Shown one piece after another: positions 17,731 through 27,443 of a DNA stretch of 64,000 nt (the first letter of the stretch is position 1; the number at the start of each line of letters is the position of its first letter). The position numbers and the translations under genes were made by a program. The notes under the pieces are model-generated. The model was given only the letters and a program-made list of their open reading frames with translations, was not told the DNA's origin and searched no databases. Source of the DNA: Hyphomicrobium sp. NDB2Meth4 (GTDB lineage: Bacteria; Pseudomonadota; Alphaproteobacteria; Rhizobiales; Hyphomicrobiaceae); NCBI RefSeq assembly GCF_900117445.1, contig NZ_FPEJ01000001.1, positions 1 through 64,000 of the forward strand, read 5' to 3'.

Positions 17731-19073
17731 GCTTCCCGAGATATGAGAGGTACAAGGACTCCGGCGTGGAGTGGCTGGGGCAGGTGCCGGCACAATGGCT
17801 GGTCATTCCATTGCGGCAGGTCGTGTCACTGGTTGAGTCCGGCACTAGCGTCAACGCCGTAGATAGGCCCGCGGAGACCGGCGAGTTTGGAGTGCTGAAA
17901 ACAAGTTGCGTCTACCTCGGGGAGTTCGACGCGGCACAAAATAAGGCAGTGCTGCCCGAGGAGCATAATCGCGTCTCGTGTCCTCTCAGGCCGGGCACAT
18001 TGATTGTTAGCCGTATGAACACTCCCGACCTTGTGGGAGCGGCAGGCCTCGTGCGCGATGCGCCGAGGGGGCTATTTCTCCCGGACCGCCTCTGGCAGGT
18101 TCACTTCGCTGACGTGGAGCCCTCGTTCGCGCACTACTGGACGCTCACGCATAGCTACCGTGCACAGGTCCAAATGGCGTGCACTGGTACAAGCTCAAGT
18201 ATGCAGAACTTGTCACAAGACCAGTTTCGCAGCTTCATTTTTCCTCAGCCGCAATTGCGCGAGCAGCTTGCAATCGTCGCCTTCCTCGACCGCGAGACCG
18301 CCAAGATCGACGCGCTGGTGGAGGAGCAGAGGCAGCTGATCGAGCTGCTCAAGGAGAAGCGACAAGCTGTCATCTCCCACGCCGTCACCCGGGGTCTCGA
18401 CCCGACCACGCCGCTGAAAGAATCCGGCGTGGAGTGGTTAGGGCGTGTGCCCGAGCATTGGGAGGTGCGGCGTATCGGGTGCCTTTTCGGCGAGGCCACA
18501 GAAGAGGGCCTTCACGATCTACCGGTGCTGAGCGTCTCGATCCATGATGGCGTGTCCGACAAAGAACTGAGCGATGACGAGGCAGATCGAAAGATCACGA
18601 GGAGCGAAGACCGCACGAAATACAAGCGAGTGCAGCCCAACGACCTTGTCTACAACATGATGCGGGCTTGGCAGGGCGGCTTCGGCACTGTCCAGGTCGA
18701 AGGCATGGTAAGCCCTGCGTACGTCGTAGCGCGGCCCCTATCAGCGATCCACACTCGCTTCGTTGAGCACATGCTACGAACCGCACACGCAGTTGAAGAA
18801 ATACGGCGATACTCCCATGGCGTGACGGATTTCCGCCTCCGTCTTTATTGGGACGAGTTTAAGAATATCAGACTTGCAATCCCGCCTCTACGCGAGCAAC
18901 AGCAGATTCTGGCATTCATTGAGGAGAACGCCGCCGGGACAGCCGAATTAGTGGCGACTGCGGAACATTCTATCGCCCTCCTCCAAGAGCGCCGCACCGC
19001 CCTCATCTCAGCCGCCGTTACCGGCAAGATCGACGTGCGCGGTGCAACTCCCTTAACGGAGGAGGCAGCATGA
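17727..19073 (+). CDS. hsdS: Type I restriction-modification specificity subunit
   Basis: HsdS determines the DNA recognition sequence of the complex. The 448-residue product has two target-recognition domains, each opened by a near-identical phrase: [15 protein letters not shown] near residue 9 and [15 protein letters not shown] near 230. Each is closed by a coiled-coil spacer ([19 protein letters not shown]; then [19 protein letters not shown]). The duplicated layout gives a bipartite recognition site. Its first codon overlaps the hsdM stop and its stop overlaps the next start, so it is within one operon. Recognition specificity cannot be read from the sequence. Confidence 0.93.
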   Translation: MSFPRYERYKDSGVEWLGQVPAQWLVIPLRQVVSLVESGTSVNAVDRPAETGEFGVLKTSCVYLGEFDAAQNKAVLPEEHNRVSCPLRPGTLIVSRMNTPDLVGAAGLVRDAPRGLFLPDRLWQVHFADVEPSFAHYWTLTHSYRAQVQMACTGTSSSMQNLSQDQFRSFIFPQPQLREQLAIVAFLDRETAKIDALVEEQRQLIELLKEKRQAVISHAVTRGLDPTTPLKESGVEWLGRVPEHWEVRRIGCLFGEATEEGLHDLPVLSVSIHDGVSDKELSDDEADRKITRSEDRTKYKRVQPNDLVYNMMRAWQGGFGTVQVEGMVSPAYVVARPLSAIHTRFVEHMLRTAHAVEEIRRYSHGVTDFRLRLYWDEFKNIRLAIPPLREQQQILAFIEENAAGTAELVATAEHSIALLQERRTALISAAVTGKIDVRGATPLTEEAA

Positions 19074-19987
19074 ACGCCACCGCGGAAGGTCGCTCGCTCG
19101 AACTCTATTTCATCGAAGGCAAGCCAGATGGGATGTTGACCGCCGAGGTGTTCAACTGGACCGGTCACGTCCTCATGACACCGCGTACCAGAATTGGTCC
19201 AGCGCTATCACGGAAGGAGGCCAGCTTCACTGGCATCTATCTACTGCTTGGCGAGAAGGATGGTCAGCCGTGCGCTTACATCGGTGAAGGCGAGGACATC
19301 TCAGATCGCATCCGAAATCACGATGGTCGAAAGGATTGGTGGACGACCGCTGTCCTCGTGACCTCCATGGCCAACAACTTGAACAAGGCGCATGTGAAAT
19401 ACTTGGAGGCGCGCCTTGTTGAGGAGGCAAAGGCTACTGGCAGAGTGATGCTTGACAACGGCAATACTCCTGTTCGCGCCGGCTTGACGGAGGCAGGCCA
19501 ATCCAACATGGAGGCATTTCTGAACTACCTCTTCATGGTCTTGCCCGCTCTCGGCGTGAATTTGTTCGTCAAGAATACGCGACCGACGTTGGTCACCCTG
19601 GAAAGTGGTTCTGGACCGAGAACCACCACACCGGTGTTCACACTGAGTATCCCTACGCATGGGCTTACGGCGAAGGCCGTGCTCGATGATGGAGACTTTG
19701 TCGTCCTCTCCGGCTCCCTAGCCCGTCGGCAGTGGAGCGGCATGAACACTGAAGACAGTGGCTACGCGCGTCTTCATGAGGAACTAAAGCGTACGGGTGT
19801 GCTCAGAGATGACGGTGACCACTGCATATTCACCCAGAACTATGCCTTCTCCAGCCCGAGTGCAGCCGCTGCGGTTGTCTATGGCAGCTTCATCAGTGGT
19901 CCGGGGACCTGGAAGTTAGAGGACGGGAGAACTTACAAGGAGTGGGAAGCGGCACAGCTGAGTGAGAGCGCGGAGGCTACTGAGTGA
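19070..19987 (+). CDS. GIY-YIG nuclease-family protein within the hsd operon
   Basis: Protein of 305 residues with a GIY-YIG-type nuclease domain at about residues 50-130. The GIY motif is TGIYLLLG, the YIG motif is AYIGEGEDISDRIRNH with the catalytic-type Arg, and an acidic segment (YLEARLVEEA) supplies the Glu. The C-terminal half resembles the DUF4357 domain often found with GIY-YIG in type I loci (VLDDGDFVVLSGS, DGRTYKEWEAA). Start and stop overlap hsdS and hsdR by 4 bases each, so it is translationally coupled. It is not required in classical type I systems and may be an accessory restriction or anti-modification-immunity factor. Confidence 0.85.
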   Translation: MNATAEGRSLELYFIEGKPDGMLTAEVFNWTGHVLMTPRTRIGPALSRKEASFTGIYLLLGEKDGQPCAYIGEGEDISDRIRNHDGRKDWWTTAVLVTSMANNLNKAHVKYLEARLVEEAKATGRVMLDNGNTPVRAGLTEAGQSNMEAFLNYLFMVLPALGVNLFVKNTRPTLVTLESGSGPRTTTPVFTLSIPTHGLTAKAVLDDGDFVVLSGSLARRQWSGMNTEDSGYARLHEELKRTGVLRDDGDHCIFTQNYAFSSPSAAAAVVYGSFISGPGTWKLEDGRTYKEWEAAQLSESAEATE

Positions 19988-22900
19988 GCCTCCACCGTGA
20001 AGTCAGCTTCGAGACGGAAATCTGCACTCACCTCGCCTCCCACAGCTGGCTGTACGTGGAAGGTGATGCGGCCGCCTACGACCGTGCTCGCGCCCTGTTC
20101 CCTTCCGATGTGGTCGCCTGGATTCGGGAGGCACAACCCCGACAGTGGGAAACACTAATCAAGAGCAAAGGCGCTACAGCCGAGAGCGATCTACTCGACC
20201 GCCTACGCAAGCAGCTCGATGACCGAGGTACGATCGATGTGCTGCGGCACGGAATCGAGATGATCGGGGTGCGGGGCTCGATCGCGCTCGCCCAGTTCAA
20301 GCCCGCACTGGCAATGAACCCCGACACGCTCGCCAAGTACGCCGCCAACCGGCTGCGCGTCGTACGCCAGGTGCGCTACTCGCTTGCCAACGAGAACTGC
20401 ATCGACCTCGTAATGTTCCTCAATGGCATCCCCGTCGCCACGGCGGAGCTGAAGACCGACTTCACCCAGAGCGTGGAGGACGCGGTCGATCAGTATCGCT
20501 TCGACCGCCACCCCAAGCCCAAGGGGCAGGCCGCCGAGCCGCTGCTTGGCTTCGCCAGCGGGGCGCTGGTGCACTTCGCCGTCAGCAACAGTGAGGTGCA
20601 CATGGCGACGCGGCTCGACGGGCCGGCCACGCGCTTTCTCCCCTTCAACCGTGGTGACAACGGTGCTAAGGGCAACCCGCCGAACCCCAACGGCCACCGC
20701 ACGGGCTATCTTTGGGAGGAAGTCTGGGAGCGCGACAGCTGGCTGGAGATTCTCGGCCGCTACGTGGTCGCCGAGTGCGACAGCAAGAAGCGCATCGAGC
20801 GCCTGATCTTCCCCCGTTACCACCAGCTCGACACCACCCGAATGCTGGTCGCGGCGGTCAAGGCAGAAGGTCCGGGACGCAAGTATCTGGTTCAGCACTC
20901 GGCTGGCTCCGGCAAGACCAATTCGATCGCCTGGACCGCCCACTTCCTCGCCGACCTGCATGACGACACGAACGAGAAGCTGTTCTCCTCCGTAATCGTT
21001 GTCTCCGACCGCAACGTCATCGACGCTCAGCTCCAGGCCGCCATCTTCGACTTCGAGCGTACGACCGGCGTGGTCGCCGTCATCACCGACGCCGAGAGCA
21101 GCAAGAGCGCGGCGCTCGCGGACGCATTGGCCGCGGGCAAGAAGATCATCGTCTGCACCATCCAGACCTTCCCGTTCGCACTGGAGGCCGTGCGCGAGGC
21201 CGCGACCACCCAGGGCAAGCGGTTCGCCGTCATTGCCGACGAGGCCCATAGCTCCCAGACCGGTCAGGCCGCCGCCAAGCTGAAGCAGGTGCTGACCGCG
21301 GAGGAGGCCAAGGAGCTGGAAGACGGTGGCGAGGTCAGCATGGACGACATGCTGGCCGCCGAGATGACCGCCCGCGCAAGCGACAAGGGCATCACCTACG
21401 TTGCCTTCACGGCCACTCCCAAAGCCAAGACGCTGGAACTGTTCGGCCGCCGCCCCAAGCCCGACGAGCCCGCCAGGGAGCCGGACAACCTCCCGGGGCC
21501 GTTCCACGTCTACTCCATGCGCCAAGCCATCGAAGAGGGCTTCATTCTGGACGTGCTCCGGAATTACACACCCTACAAACTCGCCTTTAAGCTGGCGAAC
21601 GGCGGCAAGGAGATGGACGAGACCGAAGTCGAGCGTGATGCTGCCATGAAGGGCATCGTGCGTTGGGTCCGGCTGCATCCGTACAACATTAGCCAGAAGG
21701 TCGAGATCGTCGTCGAGCACTTCCGTGAGAACGTCGCGCCGCTGCTCGACGGCAAGGCCAAGGCGATGGTCGTGCTGGGAAGCCGTGTCGAAGCCGTGCG
21801 CTGGAAGCTCGCCATCGACAAGTACATCCGCGACAGCGGATACAGGATCGGCAGCCTCGTCGCGTTCTCGGGCGAGGTGCGCGACAGGCAGTCGGGTGAG
21901 GACCCGTTCAGCGAGACCAGCAAGTCACTGAACGCCAACCTGCGCGGCCGCGACATCCGCGAGGCATTCAAGGACGACGAGCACCAAATCCTACTGGTGG
22001 CCAACAAATTCCAGACGGGATTCGACCAGCCGCTATTGTGCGGCATGTATATCGACCGCCGACTAGCGGGCATCCAGGCCGTTCAGACACTGTCGCGGCT
22101 GAACCGGGCACACCCCGGCAAAGACACCACCTACGTACTCGACTTCGTCAACAGCGAGGGAGAGATACTCGACGCCTTCCGCACCTACTACACGACTGCA
22201 GAGCTGTCCTCGGTCACGGACCCCAACCTCGTCTTTGACCTCCGCGCCAAGCTCGATACCGCTGGCTTCTACGATGACTTTGAAGTTGACCGCGTGGTGG
22301 CGGTGGAGCTGAACCCCAAGTCCAAGCAAGGCGACCTACTCGCCGCGCTGGAACCCGTCGTGGACCGCCTGATGCGGCGCTACAGCGCTGCTCAGGAAAG
22401 GCTGCGGGCCACCACTGATACGAAGGACACCGAGGCCGCTCAGAAGGCACAAGACGAACTGAACACCCTCATCCTGTTCAAGGGCGACATGGGCGCGTTC
22501 CTGCGCATGTACTCGTTCCTGTCGCAGATTTTCGACTACGGGAGCACGGCCATCGAGAAGCGGGCGATCTTCTACAGGGCGCTTGTACCTCTGCTTGAGT
22601 TCGGCCGCGAGCGTCAAGAGATCGACCTTTCCAAGGTCGTCCTCACGCACCACAACATCCGCAACCAGGGTTCGCACTCACTGCCACTTGGCGAGGGAGA
22701 CAAGCCCAAGCTCCGGGGCTTCGATGAGGCGGGCTCAGGCTACGTGCATGAAAAGGAGAAGGTCCTCCTCGCGGAGATCATCGCCAAGGTCAATGACCTA
22801 TTCGAGGGCGACCTCACCGATGACGACCGCCTCGTCTACGTCAACAACGTCATCAAAGGGAAGCTTTTGGAGTCCGAAACGCTGGTCGAGCAAGCCGCCA

Positions 22901-23106
22901 ACAACACCAAGGAGCAGTTCGCCAACTCCCCGGACCTGTCAGACGCGCTTCTCCACGCTATCATGGACGCCCTCGCCGCACACACGGCCATGAGCGCCCA
23001 GGCGCTGAACTCCAAACGGGTGCAAGACGGCCTGAAAGACATCCTGCTAGGGCCAGCGCAGCTCTACGAGGCGCTGCGGGAGCGGGCGGAGGCAGATCCG
23101 AGTTAA
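19984..23106 (+). CDS. hsdR: Type I restriction enzyme, ATP-dependent translocase/endonuclease subunit
   Basis: HsdR cuts DNA after ATP-driven translocation. The product is 1040 residues, normal for the family. The N-terminal PD-(D/E)XK endonuclease domain has NCIDLVMFLNGIPVATAELK (about residues 138-157, D...ExK). The SF2 motor has Walker A HSAGSGKTNSIAW (about 307-319), the DEAH box IADEAHSSQTG (near 418), motif III AFTATPKAKTLELFG and motif VI QTLSRLNRAHPGK. The C-terminal helical region contacts HsdM. It begins at GTG 19984, overlapping the stop of the GIY-YIG gene. It is intact, so this restriction system is likely functional. Confidence 0.95.
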   Translation: MSLHREVSFETEICTHLASHSWLYVEGDAAAYDRARALFPSDVVAWIREAQPRQWETLIKSKGATAESDLLDRLRKQLDDRGTIDVLRHGIEMIGVRGSIALAQFKPALAMNPDTLAKYAANRLRVVRQVRYSLANENCIDLVMFLNGIPVATAELKTDFTQSVEDAVDQYRFDRHPKPKGQAAEPLLGFASGALVHFAVSNSEVHMATRLDGPATRFLPFNRGDNGAKGNPPNPNGHRTGYLWEEVWERDSWLEILGRYVVAECDSKKRIERLIFPRYHQLDTTRMLVAAVKAEGPGRKYLVQHSAGSGKTNSIAWTAHFLADLHDDTNEKLFSSVIVVSDRNVIDAQLQAAIFDFERTTGVVAVITDAESSKSAALADALAAGKKIIVCTIQTFPFALEAVREAATTQGKRFAVIADEAHSSQTGQAAAKLKQVLTAEEAKELEDGGEVSMDDMLAAEMTARASDKGITYVAFTATPKAKTLELFGRRPKPDEPAREPDNLPGPFHVYSMRQAIEEGFILDVLRNYTPYKLAFKLANGGKEMDETEVERDAAMKGIVRWVRLHPYNISQKVEIVVEHFRENVAPLLDGKAKAMVVLGSRVEAVRWKLAIDKYIRDSGYRIGSLVAFSGEVRDRQSGEDPFSETSKSLNANLRGRDIREAFKDDEHQILLVANKFQTGFDQPLLCGMYIDRRLAGIQAVQTLSRLNRAHPGKDTTYVLDFVNSEGEILDAFRTYYTTAELSSVTDPNLVFDLRAKLDTAGFYDDFEVDRVVAVELNPKSKQGDLLAALEPVVDRLMRRYSAAQERLRATTDTKDTEAAQKAQDELNTLILFKGDMGAFLRMYSFLSQIFDYGSTAIEKRAIFYRALVPLLEFGRERQEIDLSKVVLTHHNIRNQGSHSLPLGEGDKPKLRGFDEAGSGYVHEKEKVLLAEIIAKVNDLFEGDLTDDDRLVYVNNVIKGKLLESETLVEQAANNTKEQFANSPDLSDALLHAIMDALAAHTAMSAQALNSKRVQDGLKDILLGPAQLYEALRERAEADPS

Positions 23107-23239
23107 CAGGTAACCCGGATGTTTTGATGCAAACGCCCAATGTGGCGTCTGAATATTCGTAAATTGCACTATCCCCCCTCTGGGGGTGCCGATCACGGGA
23201 GCCTAAGAAGCTTTTCGAGCTGGTTCTCCCACAGGAGCC

Positions 23240-23264
23240 ATGCTCACTGCATCGATGTGAGCAT
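23240..23264. terminator. Hairpin between convergent hsdR and leftward operon
   Basis: Perfect 8-base stem ATGCTCAC (23240-23247) and GTGAGCAT (23257-23264) with a nine-base loop, in the 248-base convergent gap. There is no following T-run on either strand, so this is only a possible bidirectional transcription barrier. A second C-rich/G-rich hairpin (CCCCC..GGGGG, near 23174-23187) lies closer to hsdR. Confidence 0.3.
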
Positions 23265-23354
23265 CCTGACGCGTCAGCCGCGGTCTAGATCGATCCATGT
23301 CTGCTACTGATGCCATTCCACTGAGCAGCGAGCATAACTGCGGCGAGGCACGAC

Positions 23355-24635
23355 TTAGCGCCTTTCTCGCTTTCGTAACTCCGCGAGAGCGGCCATTGCC
23401 TGTTTCAAACTGTCCGCGGCGGCATCTAAAGCATCTTTTCTCGGGTCCACGCGCTTGCTTGAGCGCTTAGATGGAATCTCGGTTGCCGCCTTTAAGATAG
23501 CGAGATTCACCCCGGGGGCGACCTCTACGATGGATCGTGTGGTGGAACCGGGAAGATCGGCCCGGCTCCTATTGACGTAGGTGCGCAACTCATCGACCGA
23601 GACATCGCACTGGGGGCGGCTGAAAATATCCACGTTCTCTTCCGTCCGCCCAAGAATGCGCCATCCCAGACCGTCCTCTGTTCCGAACAGCTCCGGGGGC
23701 GCGGTGTCCTTCTGAGCAGCGCCAAGCCATACGGACGCTTCGGGTAACCGATTTAAAAATGGCTCTATCAGTCGCCTTTGCGCGAAGTAGCCGTGTACGG
23801 CTCGACGTACCACGATAGCGGCGGCTTGTGCCTGAACCGGAGGAGGAACGCCCGAAGCCAAAATCGACGCGAGGACCCTATCAGCGACCCGGACCCGCTC
23901 TTCAGCAGGCAGCGTGTCGATTTTGGCAAACTCCGGTTGCCCTTCACTCGCCAGCAACGTCTCAATTGGTGGAGCAGCGGGGGACTTGTCCCCGGTCAGG
24001 AAAGACAGTTGCGAGCTTCCCTTCGGCGAGCGCCAGAGCGCGGAACCCACAATTTCTCTGCAAACCGCAATCACACTATCGTCGATCCGCGGCGACTGTG
24101 CCGAGCCAACGACCGACCTGGCGAAGTGCCATCGACTAATGGTCTCCTCTACGCCGAAGGGAACGAGCCCGAGACACGCTCGGGCGATCGCATACGCGAG
24201 CGTACTCGTTGCTCCAGCTAAGGTGGGACGGGACGCGCGTATTGAAGGCTGCAGTCGCGCGAAGAGTTCGCCGAAAATGACGCCGACGAACTGTGTGGCA
24301 AGTTGCGAACGGCTGGGTTGTTCAACCGTGGGAGCTAAACTGGCAGCAAGCGCATCCGTAGAAAGCAATCGCATTATGCTACTTAGCGGGCCGAGGCCGC
24401 TAAGATAGGCCCCAGCCCAAGCACAGGCATCCGAAAGGTCATCCGGCCGTCCCGATAGAAGAACCGGCAACTGACCGGACTGCTTCCTCCACACCGCTAC
24501 CAATTCACCAGAACGCTGAGGTGCAGTGCGCGTGGCTAGTTCTTCTTCCGACAGCGGGGTGCGCTTTACGGACCCTTGAAGGGCTTCTCCAAGCTCCTCG
24601 CGTCTCAGACGAGCAATCTCAAAGCTACTCGCCAT
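23355..24635 (-). CDS. Unknown protein, third gene of kinase/helicase operon
   Basis: Unrecognised 426-residue protein, probably cytosolic and mostly helical, rich in Ala/Leu/Arg. I see no Walker, protease or nuclease motif. The first ~50 residues are charged (RLRREELGEALQGSVKRTPL), and the C-terminal ~60 residues form a Lys/Arg/Asp/Ala-rich helix likely to be a coiled coil (DALDAAADSLKQAMAALAELRK). Its start overlaps the stop of the helicase gene by 11 bases, so it is co-translated. Coupling to a kinase and a helicase in an island next to a restriction system suggests a defence effector or regulator, but this is inferred from position only. Confidence 0.6.
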   Translation of the reverse strand: MASSFEIARLRREELGEALQGSVKRTPLSEEELATRTAPQRSGELVAVWRKQSGQLPVLLSGRPDDLSDACAWAGAYLSGLGPLSSIMRLLSTDALAASLAPTVEQPSRSQLATQFVGVIFGELFARLQPSIRASRPTLAGATSTLAYAIARACLGLVPFGVEETISRWHFARSVVGSAQSPRIDDSVIAVCREIVGSALWRSPKGSSQLSFLTGDKSPAAPPIETLLASEGQPEFAKIDTLPAEERVRVADRVLASILASGVPPPVQAQAAAIVVRRAVHGYFAQRRLIEPFLNRLPEASVWLGAAQKDTAPPELFGTEDGLGWRILGRTEENVDIFSRPQCDVSVDELRTYVNRSRADLPGSTTRSIVEVAPGVNLAILKAATEIPSKRSSKRVDPRKDALDAAADSLKQAMAALAELRKRERR

Positions 24636-25797
24636 CGCTAAACACGTCCTTCCAACTGTGCCGATGCCCCGATGCTGTTCGATTAGGATCTACGGCCTTG
24701 TCAAACCACCCCGGCAGTGGACCATCGTGGTACACCGTGAGCGAAGTTTTGGCTCTGGTCACAGCCGTGAACGCTACTCGCTTCTGTTCGGCACGAGCCT
24801 TCTTAACAGTTTCCGCCGCCGCGAAGTGAACCGCGCGAAATTCCAGTCCCTTCGCAGCGTGAACGCTAGAGACGAAGATGGGCCGCGTCGGGTCAATATG
24901 AATGAAACCGTCCTCCGAGCCCTGCGCGGCAAGTAATTCTCCGTATCCCGCCTGAGACAAGGCTGAAGCAATGTACTCGACGTCTGCCCGATAGGGGGCA
25001 AAGACGCCGATAAGCTCATCGGGAAAAGCTCGCAACTGCACCTTCACACGCTCGATGATCAGTGCCGTTTGCTCGTCCAAATTTGCTTGGACAATGCGTA
25101 TCTCTTCCTGTGGCCCGTCCAGAGGATAGCGGCAGCCCGGGGTGATCCTGACATACTTGTGTTGGGTGGCGAAGGTGTCACCAATCCGGTCAGCAAGCTC
25201 GCAGATGCCGAGAGCATTTCGATAGTGGAATCTAAGGTCCAGCTCCTCGTCTACCAGCTTGGCGAGCCCGCTGCCGTCGGCATCGTCTTGCTTATAGATC
25301 CTTTGGCGAGCGTCGGCTGCGAGAAAAATGTCCGACGAGAGCTTCCTAAGCGCACGAAGCTCCTCCAGTCTGTAGTCCTGCGCCTCATCAATGAGCAGCG
25401 CATCAAACATCGGCTCGTCCCGATCCTCTACGAGGGACGTCAGGATCGCGATTGATTGCTCCCGCGCCTCATCGAACGACGTAACTTTCTCGAAGGGGTA
25501 ACCGGCCTCTTGTGCAAGCTGACGCACTAGCTGCACGTAGGTGTAGACGTTGTCTGGGGGGAACTTATACTTCGCAGCTCCCGCCTTGAGAAACTCGGCC
25601 AGAGTCCTGTTGAAGACAACCACAATCAGGTTCTTATGAGACATCGCAAGATACGAGGCTCTCATAAGCAGAAGGTTCGTCTTCCCTGAACCCGGCGGCC
25701 CGCGGACCAGAAAGCTTCCGTCGGGCGGGAGTTCCATCACCGCCTTTTGGTCATCATCCAGCTCTGACTCGCTACACCACCAAGTTTGATCGGGCAC
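24625..25797 (-). CDS. Compact UvrD/Rep-like superfamily 1 helicase
   Basis: SF1 helicase-like ATPase of 390 residues. Motif I is GPPGSGKT at 33-40, motif II LLIDEAQD (DEAQD at 137-141), then LAADARQRI (motif III-like), RFHYRNALGICELAD (motif IV-like), VSSVHAAKGLEFRAVHF (motif V) and AFTAVTRAKTSLTVYH (motif VI). The set is complete. The protein is much shorter than UvrD (about 700 residues), so the 1B/2B insertions are minimal; it resembles the stripped-down helicases of phage-defence operons. It starts 12 bases after the kinase stop and overlaps the next gene. It likely acts on DNA or RNA in the same system. Confidence 0.88.
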   Translation of the reverse strand: MPDQTWWCSESELDDDQKAVMELPPDGSFLVRGPPGSGKTNLLLMRASYLAMSHKNLIVVVFNRTLAEFLKAGAAKYKFPPDNVYTYVQLVRQLAQEAGYPFEKVTSFDEAREQSIAILTSLVEDRDEPMFDALLIDEAQDYRLEELRALRKLSSDIFLAADARQRIYKQDDADGSGLAKLVDEELDLRFHYRNALGICELADRIGDTFATQHKYVRITPGCRYPLDGPQEEIRIVQANLDEQTALIIERVKVQLRAFPDELIGVFAPYRADVEYIASALSQAGYGELLAAQGSEDGFIHIDPTRPIFVSSVHAAKGLEFRAVHFAAAETVKKARAEQKRVAFTAVTRAKTSLTVYHDGPLPGWFDKAVDPNRTASGHRHSWKDVFSDGE

Positions 25798-25809
25798 GGC
25801 AACGCCTCG

Positions 25810-27222
25810 TCATGACGTACGTAGTTGTGAACCCTCATCGCCGGGAGGCTCAGACATCGCGGCGTCGATAGTCAGATAAATCGCGTCGAGAAGTGTCGTT
25901 TCGACGGGCTCCTCGAGAGACTGCATGCTCCCCAGAACCTCGAACGTTCCATTGAAAGATTTTGGATCAGGCTTTCCCCAGGCAGCTGCCCAAGACAAAA
26001 TTATCAAACCCCCGTCGCGCAATTCTGCACGAATCAATACGCGCACCGCGCCTAAAAGCTGATGCCGCGGCGACGGATGCAAATCAGCAACTACACACGC
26101 TGTTGCCGAACCAATGACGCGATAATCTAATTCGATGTTCGGAAGATCGCCAGCCGCAAGCTGCACCTTGCGCAACTGTCCGCGCAGAGAACTTCCGACA
26201 GCAGTCGGCGAGATCGCCTTTGCAGATTGATCGCCCGCTGGGGGAGGTGGTGATGACGTGGCTTCCCAAACGGCTCGAACCCTTGTGCGAGCTTCTTCGA
26301 CACCTGCAAGCCGCGGTAGATCAAAGCTATCCCAGCTGACAAGCTCGAGTCTCAGGCGAGGATCCTTCTGAAGGCAAGCTCGCGCGAGCTTTATGAGCCA
26401 TAGGGGAACGTCGTCGGCTTCGACCACTGGGACCTCCGATTTTACGGCGTCGTAAATCGCAGCCTGAGGTCCCTTGATGTGGGAAAACATGCCTTTGCGC
26501 ATGATCATGTCATGCAACACTGCGCCCAGCTGGTAGAAGGTGATTGCTCGCCATCCCTCTGGCGTGTCGTCTTCTTGGCGCCAGACAAACTCTGGCGGAC
26601 TGTATCGGACTGTCCCGATAAACTGCCCCCCGGTTCCAGCCGACGGTGTTCCTGGGCTGGTCGGGCGCATGATGCCCATATCCAGCAACACTATCCGATC
26701 ATCCGCCGCGGTGATTTTAATGTTTTCGGACTTGATATCCCGGTGGACAATGTCCTTTGCCTCCAAATATCGGGCCGCACCAGCGAGCTGTGAGATTAAG
26801 GAGGGTATTGCCGCCCGAGGGATTGCGCTGAGCGCATCCCCCAAGTCGGGCAGTTCGAGCTTTTCCATCGCAATAAAGAGATAGCCAGTCGTCGGGCAGC
26901 GGCCCCCATCGTAGATGCGCACAATGTTCGGATGCGTTCGGCCGATCAAAGTCACCTCACGCGAAATACGTTCCTCTTGCTCATCCGCGCCAAACCGCTC
27001 TTCCAGAGCCGGATCAATAATCTTCAGAGCAGCGTCGAGACCACCTTTTGATGCGGAAAACACGACTGCGGAGCCGCCGCTGTTGAGAAGCTCGCCGATA
27101 GTCCAGCCCCCCACCATCTGGCCGCGCAGTGTTCGCGCTAGCCTCTTCGCCTCGGCCTTGTTCAACTTTCCCTCACGCCGCGTGGTTGCAGAAATGTCGT
27201 CGCGCAATCTTAGGAGATTCAC
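25810..27222 (-). CDS. Serine/threonine protein kinase, first gene of putative defence operon
   Basis: Hanks-type kinase of 470 residues. The Gly-rich loop NSGGSAVVF is at 47-55; the ATP-anchoring Lys is Lys67 with a likely partner Glu89. The catalytic loop is VHRDIKSENIKI (His160-Arg161-Asp162, Lys164, Asn167). The metal-binding motif is DMG at Asp181 instead of the usual DFG. PPEF marks the end of the activation segment. The ~170 residues after the kinase domain have no recognised motif, and no membrane segment or PASTA repeats exist, so it is cytosolic. It is the upstream gene of the leftward unit. Likely roles are sensing infection and phosphorylating the partner proteins or host targets; this is inference. 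Confidence 0.88.
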   Translation of the reverse strand: MNLLRLRDDISATTRREGKLNKAEAKRLARTLRGQMVGGWTIGELLNSGGSAVVFSASKGGLDAALKIIDPALEERFGADEQEERISREVTLIGRTHPNIVRIYDGGRCPTTGYLFIAMEKLELPDLGDALSAIPRAAIPSLISQLAGAARYLEAKDIVHRDIKSENIKITAADDRIVLLDMGIMRPTSPGTPSAGTGGQFIGTVRYSPPEFVWRQEDDTPEGWRAITFYQLGAVLHDMIMRKGMFSHIKGPQAAIYDAVKSEVPVVEADDVPLWLIKLARACLQKDPRLRLELVSWDSFDLPRLAGVEEARTRVRAVWEATSSPPPPAGDQSAKAISPTAVGSSLRGQLRKVQLAAGDLPNIELDYRVIGSATACVVADLHPSPRHQLLGAVRVLIRAELRDGGLIILSWAAAWGKPDPKSFNGTFEVLGSMQSLEEPVETTLLDAIYLTIDAAMSEPPGDEGSQLRTS

Positions 27223-27355
27223 CGCGCAGCGCAGCCGGAAGTTTAGGCGCGATTGTCAAAACTCCCCATCGAACCCAATCAGCAGGTGCAACGCCCCCGC
27301 CGAGGTATGCGTCGCTTGGGTATACCCCGCCGAGACAGTGCGGTGAGACACCAAG

Positions 27356-27427
27356 ACTGTCTTATTTGGGTTAACTTGTGGACAAATGAGACAGTATCGA
27401 TTATGGTCTAGACCCAAACGAGACAAT
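27356..27427. promoter_or_regulatory. res-like cluster of resolvase binding motifs
   Basis: Three related ~15-base motifs lie just upstream of the resolvase gene: ACTGTCTTATTTGGGT at 27356-27371 on the plus strand, and minus-strand copies at 27382-27395 (read as ACAAATGAGACAGT) and 27413-27427 (CCCAAACGAGACAAT). The shared core is TGTCT-N2-TTTGGG. Two more GAGACA words occur at 27332 and 27345. Repeated dyad half-sites just before a serine resolvase gene suit a res site or autoregulatory operator. Confidence 0.5.
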
Positions 27428-27443
27428 TTGAGGGGATAGACCG

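Noticed and set aside
20203-21720. 505-codon antisense frame over hsdR
   Set aside because: GC-rich shadow of a well-supported gene; no conserved motif.
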